Assembly (NCBI GenBank): GCA_030666795.1
Contig: DAOUXC010000002.1
Coordinates: 1 to 44,952, forward strand
Length of the DNA: 44,952 nucleotides
Reading direction: 5' to 3'
DNA from: Desulfobacteraceae bacterium
Lineage (GTDB): Bacteria > Desulfobacterota > DSM-4660 > Desulfatiglandales > Desulfatiglandaceae
Below are positions 34,491 to 43,413 of this stretch, one piece after another. Numbering within the stretch: the stretch's first letter is position 1; each line of letters begins with the position of its first letter. The translations under genes and the position numbers were made by a program. Below the pieces are notes generated by a model. It made no database searches, was not told the DNA's origin, and worked only from the letters and a program-made list of their open reading frames with translations.

Positions 34491-35033
34491 CTAATCCTGC
34501 TTCTCTTTAAGGCACATGGGTAGGCCCGCGACCATATAAAACACTTTATCGGCCATACCTGCTATTTTTTGATTGAGCGACCCGGCAAGATCTCTGAATT
34601 TCCTGCCCAATGCATATTCCGGAACCACTCCTGTCCCCACCTCGTTGGCCACGGCGATAATCGTCTGTTTCTTTCGGGAAATTGCGTCACAAAGACTGCT
34701 TTCATACGTGGCAACCTGTTCATCTCCCATTTTGAGAAGGACATTACTCAACCAGACGGTCAGGCAATCAATAAGAACGGCATCCACTCCGGCACACTTT
34801 GTTTCAAGGGCCTCAGCGATCATCAATGGCTCCTCCACCAGTCCCCATTGTGCACTGCGCGATTCCCGATGTAATCTTACCCGTTCGGCCATTTCTTCAT
34901 CCAATATCTCTGCCGTGGCAAGATAAACATAAGAACCATAGTGTTCCTCGGCATAGCGAAGCGCCCATGAGCTCTTGCCGCTCCTGGCACCTCCCATTAC
35001 AAAGATAAATTCGTTTGTGGATGATTCAGACAT
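34491..35033 (-). CDS. cobU: Adenosylcobinamide kinase/guanylyltransferase CobU
   Basis: A 180-residue CobU, the usual length (about 180). It has P-loop GGARSGKS (14-21), the conserved His55 in RVRLHRESR (site of GMP attachment in the known enzyme), the LIDCLTVWLSN region and the NEVGTGVVPEYALGRKFRD end. It phosphorylates adenosylcobinamide and then adds GMP in late B12 assembly or salvage. No other cobalamin gene is in the window, and it heads an operon of an unknown, an FHA and an MBL protein. No clear ribosome site precedes the ATG. Confidence 0.92.
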   Translation of the reverse strand: MSESSTNEFIFVMGGARSGKSSWALRYAEEHYGSYVYLATAEILDEEMAERVRLHRESRSAQWGLVEEPLMIAEALETKCAGVDAVLIDCLTVWLSNVLLKMGDEQVATYESSLCDAISRKKQTIIAVANEVGTGVVPEYALGRKFRDLAGSLNQKIAGMADKVFYMVAGLPMCLKEKQD

Positions 35034-35093
35034 TTCAGATCAAAGGAAATGGAGGGAATATTATATTGATTTTATGAAGGCAGAGGATGTAAA

Positions 35094-35939
35094 TCAAACC
35101 GTCAACTCACTCTCTTCCTTCGCAGCATCAATTAACATATCGGGGTTGCTTTTCCGGGCAAGTTCCTCGCAGTGAGCCTTTATTGAAGCGACCTCCGGGT
35201 CTTTTCTGGAAGGATCATGGTGAAAAAGGACTAACTTTTTTACATTCGCCTTTAAACCAAGATTGAGGGTGGAAACATAGTCCGAATGGCCCCAACCCTT
35301 GCGTTTTTCTAATTCTTCCGGAGTATATTGGGCATCATGGATTAATAGATCAGCGTCTTTGCAGAACTTTACATAATCTTCAGGATGCCTTCCGGCCCAT
35401 GCCTCTTCCGTGAGTTCATTATCAGTGAGGAACACGAGGGTCTTTTTCCCTTCGCGAAAACGAAGGCCGAACCCGCCCTGGGGGTGTTGAAGAGGGATGC
35501 TGTCAACGACCGCATTGTCAACCTTCAGGGGGCCACCATTCAATGTATCCAGATAACTCATCTCGGCCTTAAGGTCATCGAACTTAAGGGGGAAAAAACC
35601 ATCCCCCATTTTATTATCGAAAGGGACACTCAGGCCCTTAATGCAGGTCGGAAAACCATCGATTTTTATCTTGCTTTCAGGATCATAGACCGGGTCAAAA
35701 AAAGGGAACCCCTGAACATGGTCCCAGTGGATATGGGTAATGAGGAGGTGAATATCAATTTTCCCTGCCTCGGCAAGCAGATGTTGACCCAGGAGCCTGA
35801 TACCGGTTCCCGCGTCAATTATAATTTTTCTTCCGCTTTCAAGCGTAATCTCAAGACAGGTTGTGTTTCCCCCGTAAGTCGTGGTGTCTTTTCCCGGGAC
35901 CGGTATGGAACCCCTTGTTCCCCAAAATTTGACCTTCAT
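35094..35939 (-). CDS. MBL-fold metallohydrolase (copy 2)
   Basis: A 281-residue paralogue of the protein at 32612-33511. It starts MKVKFWGTRGSIPVPG and has the metal motif His69-Ile-His71-Trp-Asp73-His74 (THIHWDHVQGFP), then FLTDNELTEE and LFHHDPSRKDPE. Both carry Trp inside HxHxDH, a mark of this subgroup. Start ATG at 35939 has AAAGGT upstream. It is 60 bp upstream of CobU in the same direction, so it probably belongs to the same unit. Catalysis is likely; substrate unknown. Confidence 0.85.
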   Translation of the reverse strand: MKVKFWGTRGSIPVPGKDTTTYGGNTTCLEITLESGRKIIIDAGTGIRLLGQHLLAEAGKIDIHLLITHIHWDHVQGFPFFDPVYDPESKIKIDGFPTCIKGLSVPFDNKMGDGFFPLKFDDLKAEMSYLDTLNGGPLKVDNAVVDSIPLQHPQGGFGLRFREGKKTLVFLTDNELTEEAWAGRHPEDYVKFCKDADLLIHDAQYTPEELEKRKGWGHSDYVSTLNLGLKANVKKLVLFHHDPSRKDPEVASIKAHCEELARKSNPDMLIDAAKEESELTV

Positions 35940-36130
35940 AGTTTACCTTTTTGACACGTTGACAGTCGCCGTTTATAAAAATTAAGGCAAGATCCGCCCA
36001 ATGTTTAATTAAAATACTTTTATTTACGTCATCACTCGATCAGTGTCAATCTAAAAAAATCAATGAAAAAGATAGGATAACCCATCAATACTCCTATTCG
36101 GATGATATAGAGAAAAATATGGGTGAAACT

Positions 36131-38227
36131 TTAAGTTCCGGGACCGGTCCGTAAATCAATCTCGCAGTCTCTTATCAATTTTTCAGCCTTTTCCTTCATA
36201 TCAAGGGCGAAAGGATCCCCCTCCTTCAAACCGTTCTCAATCCCGTCCAGTATATCATAATATAAATTCCAGGCCTTTTTCTCCGCCAGGTATCTCTTTT
36301 TTAACAAATCCGGTTTGTTACGTAACTCTTTGATGATCCTGTGCAAACGGTCTGTTCCCATTTGCAGCAATTCAAAACCGTCACCGGGTTTACCCTCATT
36401 GAAAGACAGGGCCCCTTGCAGTGCCAGGCGCAGATATACCAATGTAAAAGGTATGTGGGAGACAAAACAGCCGGTAAAGGGATCAATACAGCGCTTTGTT
36501 TTTTCAACAGGCCAGGATAACGCTTCGGCATAATGAGAAAACATAAGGACACGAACGTAATCACCGATCAACTTTCCCGTGTGGGCGGACTTGATTGCTT
36601 CTATTGCAAAGTCTTCCTTGTCATGACGCATAATGAGTCCGTCTTTATGGACATATCTCAAATTTTCCCTTGATTCCTGAAATAAGACGGACAAGATGTA
36701 AGCCTGGTCCTCTGCTCGGCCAATAAAACCGGGAGTAAACGGCCGATGTCTTCTCAGGCTTTTGACAAGGATACCACAGGTACCTCCGGTCACGTGGATA
36801 CGCTGAATACACCGGTCATGTCCGTTAAGAAGACCGTTTCCGTACCTGGTCATCATTTCGGCCTCTGTGGAAAGGGACTGCGGAAGACGGCTGAAAAAGA
36901 TCCACTCATCCCCCTTGATAACTTCATCAGGAAAAATGACGTCGGGCGTAAAAAGGGAACGGGATATGTCTTCCCGGTTGACCAATGCCCCTGCGATCAT
37001 CCCCAATTCTACCCGTCTACCATCCCCGTCTTCCCCCTGTGCACCCCACAGAGGTGTCTTGAAATGGTCCAGCGCTGATAATCGACTCTCTTTTACTAAT
37101 TCTTTTTGAGGAAAAACCTGATCAAGATCTATTTTAAAGGTGGCCTTGATGCAGGGATCCAAAAAAACCTGCCAGAATGCCGCTATCGCCTTGAGAAGGC
37201 TGTAATGCCTGCCGTATTCTCCGTCTACACCAATGATCTCATGAAGGAGGCTGTCATCCCCAAGACCAAAAAAATGTCCGGCAGCGGGCACGAATATTTC
37301 ATTTACCAGTCTCAAAGTGTCGGATTCGGTCAGGGCGTAGATTCGGAGATGATGAAGACCGTCCACATCCTTAAACATCTCCTCAAGACAGGCCTTTGCC
37401 ACATCCTGAAGCCCTTCATGGGTCACCGAAACGGAGAGGACACAATGGACTTTCGCGTCTTTTTCAACTGTTCCCAGCTCTTTTTCAAACGCTATAGCGT
37501 CATTCAGACCCTTCAGTCCGTATATGACCTCATTTTTATCAGGAGCAACACCTATCGGGATCGGGTGATCATACCAGTAAAGCTGACGTTCGTCTTTTAT
37601 CCGCTTCAGGCTCTCCTTCAGTCTGTCGGAAAGGGCCAGATCGTCAATAGGCCTGGCAGACAAAGGTAGCGTTAAAAGAACATTTGAGGTAAATAATATC
37701 TCTCTGGCAGGTTCATGAATGGGATCGGGATTCAAACTGTGAATTTGTATGCTTCTCTTTTTGCGCAGTGCCTCAATTTTTTTCGCCCTGTCATCAAACA
37801 GAGAGACCCCCTCCGGGAACAAGACCCTCCAGACCATGTAAATAGTCTCCAGGCGGTTCAAGAGGTTCTGTGGCTTTCCGATCCAGGCATATAATTTGTT
37901 CAGGTCTTTCCTGAAATCAGCGTCCCCGGTATACCTTTTCTCAATCTCATCACGAACAAGGGCCAATCCGTCACGATAAAATTCAATTGCGTTCTTAAAG
38001 GTGAGCTGTTTTTCCTGATCCTTGATAAAATTTTCGGCATGGGAATAAAAGGGGTGGGATTTCCCGCATAGGGAGATAAGGAAGGCTGAGTTTAAATTCC
38101 TGATCGTTGACTCGGGCGTCGTCTCCTCGGGACGGAATTGATCAACAATATCAAGTCCCGTCAAGGGGTCCTGTTCTCCTGTCTTGCTGATCAAGGCCCT
38201 GATTATCGCTTCAAATTTTTCATTCAT
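36131..38227 (-). CDS. 698-aa unrecognised protein with glycosyltransferase-like motifs
   Basis: I do not recognise the family. The first 350 residues are mostly helical and soluble. A possible GT-A core follows: Asp367-Leu-Asp369 in FKIDLDQVF (DxD metal motif), then VTGGTCGILVKSLRR and PGFIGRAEDQAY (503-510 region), which look like the acceptor loop and the catalytic ED of GT2-type transferases. The last 150 residues are helical. Start choice is uncertain: ATG 38227 (MNEKFE) and ATG 38242 (MKQKGM) are both possible. The longer frame to 38407 runs through an intergenic inverted repeat and is unlikely to be coding. Its neighbour upstream is an M23 peptidase. Confidence 0.55.
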   Translation of the reverse strand: MNEKFEAIIRALISKTGEQDPLTGLDIVDQFRPEETTPESTIRNLNSAFLISLCGKSHPFYSHAENFIKDQEKQLTFKNAIEFYRDGLALVRDEIEKRYTGDADFRKDLNKLYAWIGKPQNLLNRLETIYMVWRVLFPEGVSLFDDRAKKIEALRKKRSIQIHSLNPDPIHEPAREILFTSNVLLTLPLSARPIDDLALSDRLKESLKRIKDERQLYWYDHPIPIGVAPDKNEVIYGLKGLNDAIAFEKELGTVEKDAKVHCVLSVSVTHEGLQDVAKACLEEMFKDVDGLHHLRIYALTESDTLRLVNEIFVPAAGHFFGLGDDSLLHEIIGVDGEYGRHYSLLKAIAAFWQVFLDPCIKATFKIDLDQVFPQKELVKESRLSALDHFKTPLWGAQGEDGDGRRVELGMIAGALVNREDISRSLFTPDVIFPDEVIKGDEWIFFSRLPQSLSTEAEMMTRYGNGLLNGHDRCIQRIHVTGGTCGILVKSLRRHRPFTPGFIGRAEDQAYILSVLFQESRENLRYVHKDGLIMRHDKEDFAIEAIKSAHTGKLIGDYVRVLMFSHYAEALSWPVEKTKRCIDPFTGCFVSHIPFTLVYLRLALQGALSFNEGKPGDGFELLQMGTDRLHRIIKELRNKPDLLKKRYLAEKKAWNLYYDILDGIENGLKEGDPFALDMKEKAEKLIRDCEIDLRTGPGT

Positions 38228-38314
38228 ACCTTTTTGTTTCATATGGGAGGCTGAGGGAAAAAACGCTTCTGATTGGTTACGCTCATCCTTCTTCTCTGCG
38301 ACGTACATGCGATC

Positions 38315-38392
38315 GGCGCAAGGCGCACGGAGAGAATCGTCGATCACATCTTTTTGGGCACGTGCTTTTCCCTGCGCCCTGTGCCTTGCGCC
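38315..38392. repeat. Inverted GC-rich repeat upstream of the 698-aa gene
   Basis: GGCGCAAGGC (38315-38324) and its exact reverse complement GCCTTGCGCC (38383-38392). The words GCGCCCTGTGCCTTGCGCC are typical of a GC-rich intergenic repeat and not of coding sequence. Confidence 0.5.
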
Positions 38393-38423
38393 TTTGGCCA
38401 ATCTCAATTATACCGGCAGGCTT

Positions 38424-39047
38424 CTAAAAGGCCTTCACCACATAACGGCGCTCAATAAAATTCAGGGGGTCCAGCAACGTCATCGCATCCGGAGCGCCTA
38501 TTGTCTCCCAGTCAAGCCGGTCATATGAGATAGGATTGAATATCCATCCGACCGAGATGTGCAAATGAGTGGAAATGCCGGCTTTTGACGTGCCCGCGTC
38601 AGCCAGAGTCGCGATGACATCCCCCTGTTTGACCAACTTGCCCACATGAATACTATCATATGGGTTTGTGTGACCATAAATAGTACAAAATTTTTTATTG
38701 TCGCTATCCGCGAAATCATGTTCCATTATCACGGATCTGCCTAAGAAATCATTGAGGATCGAGACAACCACCCCGTTGTACATTACCGGGACTCTTGTTT
38801 TTTTATCAAGACGAAGGATCTTGTCCCGTTGATCCCTGTATAGAAATAAATCCAAACCCTCGTGAGGTCTATTTCTCTTACCCTTCTTATCTCCCCACCA
38901 TTTTTCAAGCTCACGGAATAGCATTCCGGGATAAAAGATCCATTCCTCAAACCCGTACTCCTCCAGGGAATTTTCCCGCACAAGGAATTCCGTGAATCGT
39001 GTTTTACTTAAAGGTAGAGTCATTTTTTCTAAATAGTGCCCATCCAT
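38424..39047 (-). CDS. M23-family (LytM-like) peptidase
   Basis: A 207-residue protein with a peptidase M23 domain. Zinc-site residues are His62 and Asp66 (HEGLD), His126 (YGHT) and His161-Leu-His163 (STHLH), the complete set. Such enzymes cut cross-link peptides in peptidoglycan, or act as regulators when inactive; this one looks active. No signal peptide or membrane segment is visible, which is unusual for an envelope enzyme. The ATG at 39047 and its first codons (MDGHYLEK) lie inside the terminal repeat of the MITE-like element at 39030-39218. The true start may be the Met at residue 9 (39023). The repeat may have replaced the original 5' end. Confidence 0.82.
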   Translation of the reverse strand: MDGHYLEKMTLPLSKTRFTEFLVRENSLEEYGFEEWIFYPGMLFRELEKWWGDKKGKRNRPHEGLDLFLYRDQRDKILRLDKKTRVPVMYNGVVVSILNDFLGRSVIMEHDFADSDNKKFCTIYGHTNPYDSIHVGKLVKQGDVIATLADAGTSKAGISTHLHISVGWIFNPISYDRLDWETIGAPDAMTLLDPLNFIERRYVVKAF

Positions 39048-39218
39048 AAATGAAAAAAGGGACCTTGCAGGTGTCCAACTCAGAAATGAGCAATTTTTTA
39101 CAAGATCAAGGAAGTCAAGGGTTTAGGCGGAGGCGTACATATGGTACGCCGCACAACTAATCCCGCAGACTGACGCTGGGATTGTGAAAAAGGGCCATTT
39201 CTGGATGGACACTAAATA
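39030..39218. mobile_element. MITE-like structured repeat with inverted ends
   Basis: Left end TAGTGCCCATCCATAAATGA (about 39034-39053) matches the reverse complement of the right end (TAGTGTCCATCCAGAAATGG, about 39194-39213) in 17 of 20 positions. A third related word (GTGTCCAACTCAGAAATGAG) lies near 39070. Inside are two hairpins: GGCGTAC/GTACGCC (39132-39150) and AATCCC/GGGATT (about 39160-39183). No ORF. A short non-autonomous element or REP-like repeat. Confidence 0.6.
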
Positions 39219-39219
39219 A

Positions 39220-40038
39220 TTATCTTCCCACTTTCAGTCTACTCGCATATACCCTGGGAAGACCCGCATCGATTATTTTGTCGGCGGTTTTCTCGAAGTC
39301 GTATTCAATTCTGTAATAGGACAACATTTTTCTTTTTGTGTCGCAGACCAGATAGCATGCTCTCGGGTCTCCATCTCTCGGTTGACCCACTGAACCGACA
39401 TTCACCATCCACATTTCCTCTTCCGGCGGATGAAATGTATAGGATCTTTTACTCTTCTTAAAATGAGGAATGGCAATTTCAATTGCACCGATGCCATAGT
39501 CGGATTTAACAATAAGGGGTTCGTGTGAATGGCCAAAAAACACAAGCGGTATCTTCCTTTTTCTCATATAGTCGAATTCTCTTACAGCCACATTTCTTGT
39601 TTCGGCAATTTCCGGTCCAACAATATATTCAAAGAGCTCCGGTTTGCTTAATGTGCTGTGGGTCATTCCCACATGGGGAAGACGGCTTGGCATCATGGCA
39701 AAGCCCGCCTTCTTGAAAAAAGGTGATTCATCCACATCCACATTATGATTCTTCAGTTCATCAATTGTCCAGTATGTCGCTTTTATAGCATTTTCGCTGC
39801 TGAATACCTCCTCGAAATTCAGGATACCCATTAAAGCGGCCTCATGGTTGCCGATTATGGACCTGATGCCTCTTTGCTCCAGTTTTTCCAGAACCTGAAC
39901 CGGGCTTGGGCCGTAGCCCACGTTGTCACCAAGAGAATATATCTTGGAAATATTTTTCTGTTTTTCTATATCCCCCAGAACCGCCTCAAAGGCCTCAAGG
40001 TTACCATGTATATCCGCAATGACAGCTATCCTCGCCAT
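39220..40038 (-). CDS. Metallophosphoesterase (third copy)
   Basis: A 272-residue soluble calcineurin-like phosphoesterase. Motifs are ADIHGN (8-13), LGDNVGYGP, IGNHEAAL, MTHST and GHSHEP, a complete two-metal site. NVGSVGQPRDGDPRACYLV resembles the gene at 14891-15622 (NPGSVGEPRDGDPRASYA), so the two are of one subfamily. Start ATG at 40038 has GGAGGGC upstream. The MITE-like repeat abuts its stop. Function may be cyclic nucleotide or other phosphate hydrolysis. Confidence 0.88.
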   Translation of the reverse strand: MARIAVIADIHGNLEAFEAVLGDIEKQKNISKIYSLGDNVGYGPSPVQVLEKLEQRGIRSIIGNHEAALMGILNFEEVFSSENAIKATYWTIDELKNHNVDVDESPFFKKAGFAMMPSRLPHVGMTHSTLSKPELFEYIVGPEIAETRNVAVREFDYMRKRKIPLVFFGHSHEPLIVKSDYGIGAIEIAIPHFKKSKRSYTFHPPEEEMWMVNVGSVGQPRDGDPRACYLVCDTKRKMLSYYRIEYDFEKTADKIIDAGLPRVYASRLKVGR

Positions 40039-40254
40039 TCATGCCCTCCATTATCGACTAACGCCGCTAATTATTGAGCTATTACGGTTTTGTTGAATTA
40101 CATTAATTATTCCGAATTTAATCATGTCATGTGCTAATGTAACACAATAATAGTGAAAAGGCAAGGATTTTTGGATAACGCCTGCTCAATTGGAGATAAC
40201 CCTTTTATTTTGCCTTAATTGACTATAATCGGGAGATGATCCGAATTTCTAAGC

Positions 40255-43200
40255 CTATGAATGATCCGGGTGGCGAAGGATTTTTGCCCTCAGGACTGCG
40301 AAAACATTATGCACATCCTCCAAGATCACATACCCGCACGGGACCAGAAGAAGAGTGATACCGGTGGCGAATAGCACACCGAAACCCAGGCTCACGGCCA
40401 TGGGGATGAGGAACTGAGCCTGGAAGCTTCTTTCAAGTAGCATAGGGGTGAGACCTGCAAAGGTAGTCAAAGAGGTGAGTATGATGGCCCTGAATCTCAT
40501 GCCTGCCGCTTTTGTGACCGCCTCCCGGGAATTGAACCTTTCACCGCGTATCCTGTTCGTGGCATGGATCAGGACCAGCGAGTCATTGACAACGACTCCG
40601 GCCAGACCCACCATACCGAAAAGACTCAGTATGCTGATGTTAAAGCCCATGATCAGGTGCCCGAAAAGGGCCCCGACTACTCCGAACGGGATTGCACCCA
40701 TAACGATAATAGGCTGGGTAAAGGACCTGAAGGGAATGGCCAGGAGGGCATAGATACAGAAAAGTGCTATTCCGAAACCCCTGATGACATCGGACAGGGA
40801 TTCTTTCTGTTCCTTGCCCTCACCCTCAATGCTGTACCTGAGGCCGGGATAAAGGCTTTCAAGGTCGGCCAGGAAACCCTCCTCCAAGACCGTCCTTACT
40901 TCATTGGCGTTGGTCTTTGTCTCATCCACGTCCGCGGTCACCTTTATGACGCGAAGACGCTGGGCGCGCTGGATAGAGGCATACCCCTGCTCCATTTTCA
41001 CCCGGGCCACCCGGCTGAAGGGCACCTCTGTGCCGTCCGGCGTTCGAATGCGCATCTCTTCCACATGTCCCAGGGATCGGCGCTCAGAGTCAGGATACCG
41101 CACCAGGACCTTTACCTCGTCCTTATCCCGCTGCAGACGCAGGGCCTCGGCACCGTAAAATGCGTGCCTCACCTGCTGTGCCAAATCATTGAGGGTCAGA
41201 CCCAGGCTGCGCGCCGCCGGTTTGAGGTCGAGCTGCATTTCCTTTTTTCCAGGCAGGAAGCTGTCACTCACGTCAAAGACCCCGGGATATTCCTTGAGTT
41301 CATCCTTGAGTTCATCCGCGGCCGCAAGTAACTGATCGTGGTCGTCTAATGAAAGATGGACCTCCACGGGATTTCCCGCGCTGAACAGCTCACTCTGAAA
41401 GGTGACTGATTCCGCGTCCGGGATCAAACCCACCTTCTCGCGCCAGAGTCTGACCAGCTTAAGGGCGCTCACATCCCGCTTCTCACCTTCGAGAAGTTGC
41501 ATGAAGACCTGCCCCAGGTTTCCGCCATACTGGGCCGACCCGGCAGAAGGGCCGTGACCTCGCGTGTGAAGCCCTGTAAGCGCTATGCTGTGCTCAAGGA
41601 GGGAAGGAGCGTCCTTGGACCGCCTGCGGTCCATCTCCAACAGGATTTCCTTGCCCGCCCTCTCCACATAATTGATCACCTCCGCCGTTCTTTTTGTCGG
41701 GGTCCCGGCAGGCATTGTCAGCGAACAGATCAACACATCACTCTCAACCTTGGGAAAAAAGGTAAACTTGATCAACCCCCCTTTCCATGCCCCATAGCTC
41801 AGAAGGAGTACCGCTATACCCAGGGCCACGGTTGCGTAACGCCAGCGGACGCAGAAGTTCACAAACTTTGCGTATGGCCCGTTGATGAACCATTTGAGCC
41901 ACCGCGACGTGCGCTTTTCCCTTTTGGGGCGTTTCCTGCGACCTGAACTTCCACTCATACCACCCGCTAAATGGGACGGTAGTATCATCAGGGATTCCAC
42001 AAGGGAGCCTAAAAGAACCAGGATCACCACTATGGGCATGTTGCGCATGATTTTTCCCATGTTGCCCGTGCCGAGCAGCAGGGGCCAGAAGGCTACCACA
42101 GTGGTCAATACCGCGAAAATCACGGGCTTGCCGACCTCCACGGCACCTTCCACCGAGGCCAGGAGCGGTCTCAGCCCGTCTTCTCTCTTTCGAAATATAT
42201 TTTCTCCGACGATTATGGCGTCATCAACAACGATACCCAGCACCATAATAAATGCGAACAGTGAAACCATGTTGATGGAAACATCAAACTGCGGCAGGAT
42301 CCACAGCCCGGCCAGGAAGGAGATGGGAATCCCCAGGGTGACCCAGAAAGCCAATCGGATGTCTAAAAATATTCCCAGAAGGATGCTTACCAGGATGAGC
42401 CCGAACGCCATGTTTTTCAGCAGCAGATTTATGCGGCTCCGGAGAATCTTGCTCATGTCCTGATAGATGCCGATACCCACCCCCTTTGGAAGACCGGGTC
42501 TTATTTTCTCAGCGTAACTCTTGACCGTATCGGACACGGTGAGGGCGTTCTGATCGGCCACCCTGAAGACCTGAATGACAGCAGCGGGTTTGCCCTGGAA
42601 TCGGGCCATGAGGTCCACATCTTCAAATCCGTCGCTAAGTAAGGCAATCTGCCCTAAAGTAACCTTGCTGCCGTCGGGCCGTGTAATGACGGCCACGTCC
42701 CGGTAATCCGCCGCATAGTAACGCCTGCCCTTGGTGCGGATCAGGATCTCACCCCCGGAGGTCTTGACGTTGCCCGCGGGAAGATCAAGGCTGGCCCTTT
42801 TCACTGCATCGGCCACCTTACTCAGGGTAAGCCCATAGCGGCGCAGGGTCTTCTCCGATATCTCCACATGGATCTCCCCCTCCCTGATACCGAAGACGTC
42901 CGCTAAGGTGATACCGGGCAAATTGGTGATCTCGTCTTTTAACTTTTCCGCAAGGTACTTGATTGTCGCTTCGTCCGCGTCACCATAGACGGCCAGGCTT
43001 ATGACCTGAGTTCGGCGCGTTACCTCACGCACCACAGGTTTTTCGGCCTCTTCCGGAAAGGAAGTGATACGGTCCACTTCGGCCTTTACCTCGTCCAGCA
43101 GGGTCTTCAGGTCCCAATCCTTCATCACCTCTATCACAACCGTGCCCACATTTTCCCGGGCAGTGGAATCAATCCGCTTGATACCGGCCAGGCCGGCCAC

Positions 43201-43413
43201 GTTCTCCTCTATCCGGCGTATAATGGCCTCTTCCACTTCGGCAGGTGAAGCGCCCCTGTATTCGGTGGTGACCGTTATCCGGTCCAGGGAGAACTCGGGG
43301 AATACCTCCAGTTTCATTGTGAGACCGGTGACGGCCCCCGCTAACAGGAGAAAGATCATCAGCAGATTGGCGGCAACATGATTTTCGGCGAACCAGGCGA
43401 CAATGCCTTTCAT
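40255..43413 (-). CDS. RND efflux permease (HAE1/AcrB family)
   Basis: A 1052-residue inner-membrane pump, the full family length. N-terminal MKGIVAWFAENHVAANLLMI begins TM1. The proton-relay Asp pair is in GIVVDDAIIVGEN (TM4). The second half repeats the plan (FGMVGLAGVVVNDSLVLIH). Two large periplasmic loops are present, between TM1/TM2 and TM7/TM8. It moves compounds from the inner leaflet or periplasm outward, driven by protons, together with an adaptor and an outer-membrane channel. The adaptor gene overlaps it by 4 bp upstream. No TolC-like gene lies in the window; the next gene downstream is unrelated. Confidence 0.95.
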   Translation of the reverse strand: MKGIVAWFAENHVAANLLMIFLLLAGAVTGLTMKLEVFPEFSLDRITVTTEYRGASPAEVEEAIIRRIEENVAGLAGIKRIDSTARENVGTVVIEVMKDWDLKTLLDEVKAEVDRITSFPEEAEKPVVREVTRRTQVISLAVYGDADEATIKYLAEKLKDEITNLPGITLADVFGIREGEIHVEISEKTLRRYGLTLSKVADAVKRASLDLPAGNVKTSGGEILIRTKGRRYYAADYRDVAVITRPDGSKVTLGQIALLSDGFEDVDLMARFQGKPAAVIQVFRVADQNALTVSDTVKSYAEKIRPGLPKGVGIGIYQDMSKILRSRINLLLKNMAFGLILVSILLGIFLDIRLAFWVTLGIPISFLAGLWILPQFDVSINMVSLFAFIMVLGIVVDDAIIVGENIFRKREDGLRPLLASVEGAVEVGKPVIFAVLTTVVAFWPLLLGTGNMGKIMRNMPIVVILVLLGSLVESLMILPSHLAGGMSGSSGRRKRPKREKRTSRWLKWFINGPYAKFVNFCVRWRYATVALGIAVLLLSYGAWKGGLIKFTFFPKVESDVLICSLTMPAGTPTKRTAEVINYVERAGKEILLEMDRRRSKDAPSLLEHSIALTGLHTRGHGPSAGSAQYGGNLGQVFMQLLEGEKRDVSALKLVRLWREKVGLIPDAESVTFQSELFSAGNPVEVHLSLDDHDQLLAAADELKDELKEYPGVFDVSDSFLPGKKEMQLDLKPAARSLGLTLNDLAQQVRHAFYGAEALRLQRDKDEVKVLVRYPDSERRSLGHVEEMRIRTPDGTEVPFSRVARVKMEQGYASIQRAQRLRVIKVTADVDETKTNANEVRTVLEEGFLADLESLYPGLRYSIEGEGKEQKESLSDVIRGFGIALFCIYALLAIPFRSFTQPIIVMGAIPFGVVGALFGHLIMGFNISILSLFGMVGLAGVVVNDSLVLIHATNRIRGERFNSREAVTKAAGMRFRAIILTSLTTFAGLTPMLLERSFQAQFLIPMAVSLGFGVLFATGITLLLVPCGYVILEDVHNVFAVLRAKILRHPDHS

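Noticed and set aside
38228-38407. 60-codon extension of the 698-aa gene
   Set aside because: It crosses a GC-rich inverted repeat, has biased composition and no ribosome site; more likely intergenic.
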